From positions 1 through 9,768 of the forward strand of contig CAADWC010000082.1 in NCBI GenBank assembly GCA_900752625.1: 9,768 nucleotides of DNA, given 5' to 3'. Source of the DNA: Oscillospiraceae bacterium (GTDB lineage: Bacteria > Bacillota > Clostridia > Oscillospirales > Ruminococcaceae). Within the stretch, counting starts at the first letter, position 1; each line of letters opens with the position of its first letter. The notes under the pieces are model-generated. The model saw only the letters and a list, made by a program, of their open reading frames with translations, was not told the DNA's origin and did not search any database. Both the position numbers and the translations under genes were made by a program. Of this stretch, positions 6,496 through 9,768 are shown in pieces.

Positions 6496-7914
6496 TTACT
6501 TAGCATTAAAAGCTTCAAGTCTTGAGTTAAGATCCTTAAGCTCCGAATCAATAGTTGCGGAATACTCCTCACGAACAGAAGCCCATGTTGGCTGATTTCC
6601 ATCTTCGTCCTGTGTAGAAGCCGCAGCATACAGATAGTCCACAAGACACTGGTTGCCGTCAAACTGCTTTCTGTCGCCAAGCGCGGAAGAAACGCCGAAC
6701 GCATAATCAAAAATCATCATATAATCGTCCGAAACCACATCCATCTTAACTTCATACATTTCATCCGTCCAATACGGATTATTCTCCATGAACTTAGCTT
6801 TTGCAGTTTCTTCATACTGAGGATCGGTGTTTGCTACACGGCAGCATTCAAACCATGTCTTTACGGCGTCGTTCTTAGTAGAACCCTTGACCCACATATA
6901 TGCTGTCATATCAGAAGTTGTTATCTTCTGAGGATTGGAATCATACGCAGGAATAGGAACGATCTCCCAATTTTCTCCTTCCTTAGGACCTGAAGTTCCG
7001 GAATAAGCCCAATCGCCCATTGCATAGAACAAGCAATTCTGATTGAAGCAGTCGCGGGCAGAACCGATCCAACCGTTAAGTACAAGACCTTCTTTCATCA
7101 GATCATAAAGGAAATCCTGACCCTTTTCAATATCTGCATCCTTAAGATTGCTTTCAAACTGTCCTGTTTCCGTATTGTAATTTACAAGATTCTTACCGGT
7201 CTGCTGAACAAGGTGAGTTCTGAAAAAGCCGTTTACACCGTAGCGCTCAGTATCGGCAGGAGCGTTGCCTACATACTCAGACATAATATCCTTCCAAGCT
7301 GACCATGTCCATTCGCCGTTCACATACAGATCGTACGGAACTTCAAGTCCCTCAGAATCAATAATATCGCGGTCATAGCAAAGCATTGAAGAAGCCTGAT
7401 ATCCGAGAGGTGCTACATAATGCTTTCCGCCCAGCATAAACTGATCGGCAGTTTCCTTTGCAGGACTCCACAAATCGGAGCTGAAATCAACAATATCGTC
7501 AATAGGCTGATACATTTCACGAACTACCTGCGACGGGAACGCCAGCCACTCATACTTAAATATATCGGGAACATCTTTATTTGCAGTAATTGCAGCTGCA
7601 AGATTGTCAAATCTGTCTTCGTTGCTCGTCTGATGGAATGTTATCTTGCCGCCCTTCTGCTCAAACAAGTTAAGTTCGGTGCTCTTTTCGGGGTTTTTCT
7701 TTGTAGGATTAAGATCTCCCTCTCCGAGATAAATTATCGTTCCGTCGCTTCCTTCCGGAATATCGCTGACTTTATCACTTGCTTCAACTTCTACGTTATT
7801 GGTAGCCTCAAAGCTGTCATCACTGCTTGAAGAATCGTCTTTACCGCATGCAGTCATGCCGAATACCATTCCCAGCGCAAGAACACCAGCCAGCATTCTT
7901 TGATAGTTTTTCAT
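6496..7914 (-). CDS. Lipoprotein extracellular solute-binding protein (ABC transporter), paralog 1
   Basis: This 472-residue secreted lipoprotein would capture a solute, probably a carbohydrate, at the outer face of the membrane and deliver it to an ABC permease. The start is ATG 7914, because AAGGAGG lies 8 bases before it; the frame is open further up to 7959 but that start has no support. The N-terminus (MKNYQRM, a hydrophobic stretch, then M-T-A-C at 20-23) is a lipoprotein signal with Cys23 as the lipidated residue. It is followed by an acidic Ser/Asp linker. The mature part has the pattern of family 1 sugar-binding proteins: FKYEWLAFPSQV, GKHYVAPLGYQ, YVNGEWTWSAW, and AYMWVKGST near the C-terminus. 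Many Trp and Tyr residues are consistent with stacking on sugar rings. It is clearly paralogous to the next gene. It sits alone between a promoter and a terminator, so its permease partners must be elsewhere. The substrate is unknown. Confidence 0.92.
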   Translation of the reverse strand: MKNYQRMLAGVLALGMVFGMTACGKDDSSSSDDSFEATNNVEVEASDKVSDIPEGSDGTIIYLGEGDLNPTKKNPEKSTELNLFEQKGGKITFHQTSNEDRFDNLAAAITANKDVPDIFKYEWLAFPSQVVREMYQPIDDIVDFSSDLWSPAKETADQFMLGGKHYVAPLGYQASSMLCYDRDIIDSEGLEVPYDLYVNGEWTWSAWKDIMSEYVGNAPADTERYGVNGFFRTHLVQQTGKNLVNYNTETGQFESNLKDADIEKGQDFLYDLMKEGLVLNGWIGSARDCFNQNCLFYAMGDWAYSGTSGPKEGENWEIVPIPAYDSNPQKITTSDMTAYMWVKGSTKNDAVKTWFECCRVANTDPQYEETAKAKFMENNPYWTDEMYEVKMDVVSDDYMMIFDYAFGVSSALGDRKQFDGNQCLVDYLYAAASTQDEDGNQPTWASVREEYSATIDSELKDLNSRLEAFNAK

Positions 7915-7922
7915 ATGTAAAG

Positions 7923-7929
7923 CCTCCTT
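7923..7929 (-). promoter_or_regulatory. Ribosome binding site that sets the start of binding protein 1
   Basis: The minus strand reads AAGGAGG, 8 bases before ATG 7914. This places the start at residue 16 of the longest frame and yields a proper lipoprotein signal peptide. Confidence 0.88.
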
Positions 7930-7980
7930 AAATTTCTGTAATATTTTCGTTAATCCCATAGAATTTCTTTACTTAATTAT

Positions 7981-8009
7981 ATTATACAAACATTTGTAAT
8001 CGTTGTCAA
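7981..8009 (-). promoter_or_regulatory. Perfect consensus promoter of binding protein 1
   Basis: The minus strand carries TTGACA (8004-8009), 17 bases, then TATAAT (7981-7986). The predicted start is near 7974, with a leader of about 60 bases. A palindromic operator-like site covers most of the -35 box and the adjacent spacer. Confidence 0.92.
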
Positions 8010-8018
8010 TTAACGATT
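7995..8018. promoter_or_regulatory. Operator-like site (LacI-family/cre type) over the promoter of binding protein 1
   Basis: TGTAATCGTTGTCA (7995-8008) has the central CG and outer TG/CA of LacI-family operators and differs at one position from the equivalent site at 9620-9633. It also resembles the CcpA cre consensus. It overlaps the -35 box, so a bound protein would repress. An overlapping 7-bp perfect inverted repeat, AATCGTT (7998-8004) and AACGATT (8012-8018), may extend the binding region. Confidence 0.6.
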
Positions 8019-8059
8019 TTATACAATATTTCATCAACTAAACTGTATACTATTCACAA

Positions 8060-8101
8060 AGCAGCTCCGAAACTATATCTAAAATCTGTTTCGGAGCTGC
8101 T
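8060..8101 (-). terminator. Strong hairpin between the two binding-protein genes
   Basis: AGCAGCTCCGAAAC (8060-8073) and GTTTCGGAGCTGCT (8088-8101) form a perfect 14-bp stem with a 14-base loop. It lies about 50 bases after the stop of binding protein 2 and upstream of the promoter of binding protein 1. The T run on the minus strand is short (TT then G), so termination may be incomplete or the hairpin may protect the 3' end of the mRNA. Confidence 0.65.
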
Positions 8102-8153
8102 ATTAAATTAAAAAAATATCAACACGTAAATAAATTATTTATGCATCTTATTA

Positions 8154-9563
8154 TTAGCCTTTATAATCCTTGACAGCCTGATTAATAGTATCAAGTTCAG
8201 CGTTTACAGTAGCAGAATAAGCTTCCCTCAGCTCCGACCACGTATATTGATGACCGTTTTCATCCTGCTTATTGGTAAACTCATACAGCTTTCTGGTTAT
8301 GCAGTTTCCGTCCTCGCTGGCATTATCCTGAGACATAACCGGAGAAATACCGTAACCGTAATCAAATACCTGCTTGTATTCGCTAGACGAAGCTTCCTGA
8401 AGCACGTTATACATTTCCTCTGTCCAGTTCGGATTCGCATTGAGGAATTTTTCCTTACCGTTTTCTTTGTATTCATCGCTGGTCTGCGCAATTCGGCAGC
8501 ATTCGTACCAGGTCTTTACAGCCTCGTCAGCGGTAGAGCCCTTGACCCACATATACGCAAGCATATCGGAAGTCATATATTTTTCCTCTGTGTTAGGATC
8601 GCTGGGAACGGGAACTACTCTCCAGTCATCGCCCTCCTGAGGACCATTTCTGCCTGTCATAGCCCACGGTCCCATACAGTAGAACAGAATATCGCCGTCC
8701 TTGAGGACCTGCTTCGCCGTTCCACCCCATTCCGTGTATACAAGATTATTTTTTCCGAGATCGTAAAGCAGGTTTTCAGCGCGCTCAATATCGGGATCGT
8801 TAAGATTACTCTTGAAAGTTTCTCCGTCATAGGTTACCATTGTTTTTCCGGTCTGCTGTATAACCTGAGTCTGGAACCAACCGTTTATTCCGTAACGCTG
8901 AACTCCTGCCGGAGCATTCTCAACGAAAGTCGTCATAAGATCGTACCAGGAATCCCAGTTCCACTCGCCGTTTATGTAAAGCTCATAAGGATCGTCAAGC
9001 CCCTCGCTTTCAATAATAGCATGGTCATACATGAATAAAGTTCCCACCGAGAAGCTTATCGGGGCAACGTAATGCTTTCCATTCAGCACGAACTGATCAG
9101 CAGTTTCGGCAACGTCGGCCCAGAGCGGATCGCTGAAATCAACGATGGAATCCACAGGCTGATACATATCCTTAAGAACCTGTGAAGGAAACGCCAGCCA
9201 CTCATATTTGAATATATCGGGCACGTCCTTCTGGGACATGATCGCGCTTGCCAGCTTGTCAAACTTCTCACCGTCGCTTACCTGCGAGAATTTGACCGTT
9301 CCTCCTTTATTGTTAAACAAAGTCATCTCTACGCTTTTATCGGCTCCCTCGGCAGGATTAAGATCGTACGTACCCATCCATAGAATTTCCTTCTGTGCGT
9401 CGTCCGGAATATCTTCAATAAGATCCGTATCATTAACCTCAACCTTAGGCACTGTTGTAACAGCCGAACTTGAATCTCCTGATCCGCAGCCGACAGCAGC
9501 CGCAGCCGACATAAGGGAGGCTATAACCGCCAATGTTCTTTTTATTCCTGTCAAAAAAATCAC
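8154..9563 (-). CDS. Lipoprotein extracellular solute-binding protein (ABC transporter), paralog 2
   Basis: This second secreted solute-binding lipoprotein has 466-469 residues and is colinear with its downstream paralog, sharing FKYEWLAFPSQV, GKHYVAP, YINGEWNWDSW, AYMWVKGST and VKTWYECCRIAQ. The frame is open up to an ATG at 9656, but a perfect promoter at 9606-9634 lies inside that extension, so the start must be downstream. The two candidates are GTG 9563 (M-I-F-L-T-G-I-K-R...) and TTG 9554. The ribosome binding site GAGAGG is 3 bases before the GTG and 12 before the TTG, so neither spacing is ideal. Both give a lipoprotein signal: Lys-Arg, hydrophobic core, then A-V-G-C. A Gly/Ser-rich linker follows. 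As in paralog 1, no permease or ATPase adjoins it. The likely substrate class is carbohydrate; the specific ligand is unknown. Confidence 0.9.
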   Translation of the reverse strand: MIFLTGIKRTLAVIASLMSAAAAVGCGSGDSSSAVTTVPKVEVNDTDLIEDIPDDAQKEILWMGTYDLNPAEGADKSVEMTLFNNKGGTVKFSQVSDGEKFDKLASAIMSQKDVPDIFKYEWLAFPSQVLKDMYQPVDSIVDFSDPLWADVAETADQFVLNGKHYVAPISFSVGTLFMYDHAIIESEGLDDPYELYINGEWNWDSWYDLMTTFVENAPAGVQRYGINGWFQTQVIQQTGKTMVTYDGETFKSNLNDPDIERAENLLYDLGKNNLVYTEWGGTAKQVLKDGDILFYCMGPWAMTGRNGPQEGDDWRVVPVPSDPNTEEKYMTSDMLAYMWVKGSTADEAVKTWYECCRIAQTSDEYKENGKEKFLNANPNWTEEMYNVLQEASSSEYKQVFDYGYGISPVMSQDNASEDGNCITRKLYEFTNKQDENGHQYTWSELREAYSATVNAELDTINQAVKDYKG

Positions 9564-9605
9564 TTTCCTCTCACTAATAACTGTGCCATTGATAATATAC
9601 AAATT

Positions 9606-9634
9606 ATTATATTCATTTTTGTAAACGTTGTCAA
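9606..9634 (-). promoter_or_regulatory. Perfect consensus promoter of binding protein 2
   Basis: The minus strand has TTGACA (9629-9634), a 17-base spacer and TATAAT (9606-9611). The start would be near 9599, leaving about 36 bases before GTG 9563. It rules out the upstream ATG at 9656 for transcripts made from this promoter. Confidence 0.9.
9620..9633. promoter_or_regulatory. Operator-like site (LacI-family/cre type) over the promoter of binding protein 2
   Basis: TGTAAACGTTGTCA is a near-palindrome with centre AACGTT and ends TG/CA. It agrees with the CcpA cre consensus (TGWAARCGYTWNCW) at all but one position and equals the 7995-8008 site except at one base. It covers the -35 box and the adjoining spacer, as in the paralog, which fits repression by a shared regulator. 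Confidence 0.65.
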
Positions 9635-9682
9635 TGTACATTTTAAACAGAAGCATATATTAAAATTTGTATATTATCCTGG

Positions 9683-9694
9683 TTAAACGTTTAA
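9683..9694. promoter_or_regulatory. Upstream perfect palindrome TTAAACGTTTAA, possible second operator
   Basis: This 12-bp perfect palindrome has its centre about 62 bases upstream of the centre of the promoter operator and shares the core TAAACGTT. The distance is close to six helical turns, so the two sites could be bound cooperatively or by looping. The remaining bases to the end of the window show no gene. Confidence 0.45.
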
Positions 9695-9768
9695 GCTTTA
9701 AAATTTCTTTGAATTCAACTGCTATATGCTGAATATATTTAAACAGTTAATTATTATATCGTACACAA

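Noticed and set aside
6357..6710. Minus-strand open frame spanning the terminator and the 3' end of binding protein 1
   Set aside because: It overlaps the real gene out of frame and runs through the strong terminator hairpin; there is no ribosome binding site.
8247..9038. 263-codon plus-strand open frame opposite binding protein 2
   Set aside because: It is long but antisense to a gene with clear family motifs; it has no ribosome binding site or known motif.

Overview
The window looks like chromosome from an anaerobic, low-to-mid GC Clostridia-type Firmicute, most like the Ruminococcus/Oscillospiraceae group. The evidence is strong AGGAGG-type ribosome binding sites, textbook sigma-A promoters (TTGACA-17-TATAAT), AT-rich intergenic DNA with compact rho-independent terminators, lipoprotein binding proteins, and the IscU-like/GGGtGRT gene pair, which I know from Clostridia. 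This is an inference from gene content; I could not compare it with a genome.

Layout, left to right. (1) 1-595, plus strand: 3' part of a polar amino acid ABC transporter permease, closed by a perfect hairpin terminator at 622-660. (2) 700-3071, minus strand: two FtsX/MacB-like permeases in one translationally coupled operon, read from an extended -10 promoter near 3170. No ATPase gene accompanies them here. (3) About 3072-3511: noncoding, with three consecutive hairpins (3364-3512). (4) About 3512-3862, plus strand: a decayed gene fragment resembling the GyrI-like effector-binding domain of AraC-type regulators, broken by frame changes and a stop. (5) About 3916-4267, minus strand: rnpB, the bacterial class A RNase P RNA, with a perfect consensus promoter and a strong terminator. 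(6) 4559-6264, plus strand: a two-gene operon encoding an IscU/NifU-like Fe-S scaffold-type protein and a GGGtGRT-family protein, with its own promoter and terminator. (7) 6496-9563, minus strand: two paralogous lipoprotein solute-binding proteins of ABC transporters, each with its own perfect promoter.

The two binding-protein genes appear to be independent transcription units under shared control. Each -35/spacer region carries almost the same 14-bp palindromic site (TGTAAWCGTTGTCA), resembling operators of LacI-family regulators or a CcpA cre site. A related perfect palindrome lies further upstream of the second gene. No permease or ATPase for these binding proteins is present.

The most interesting unit biologically is the scaffold/GGGtGRT operon. 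It is highly organised, with strong expression signals, but its function is not established as far as I know. I see no CRISPR array, tRNA, intact insertion sequence or phage gene.
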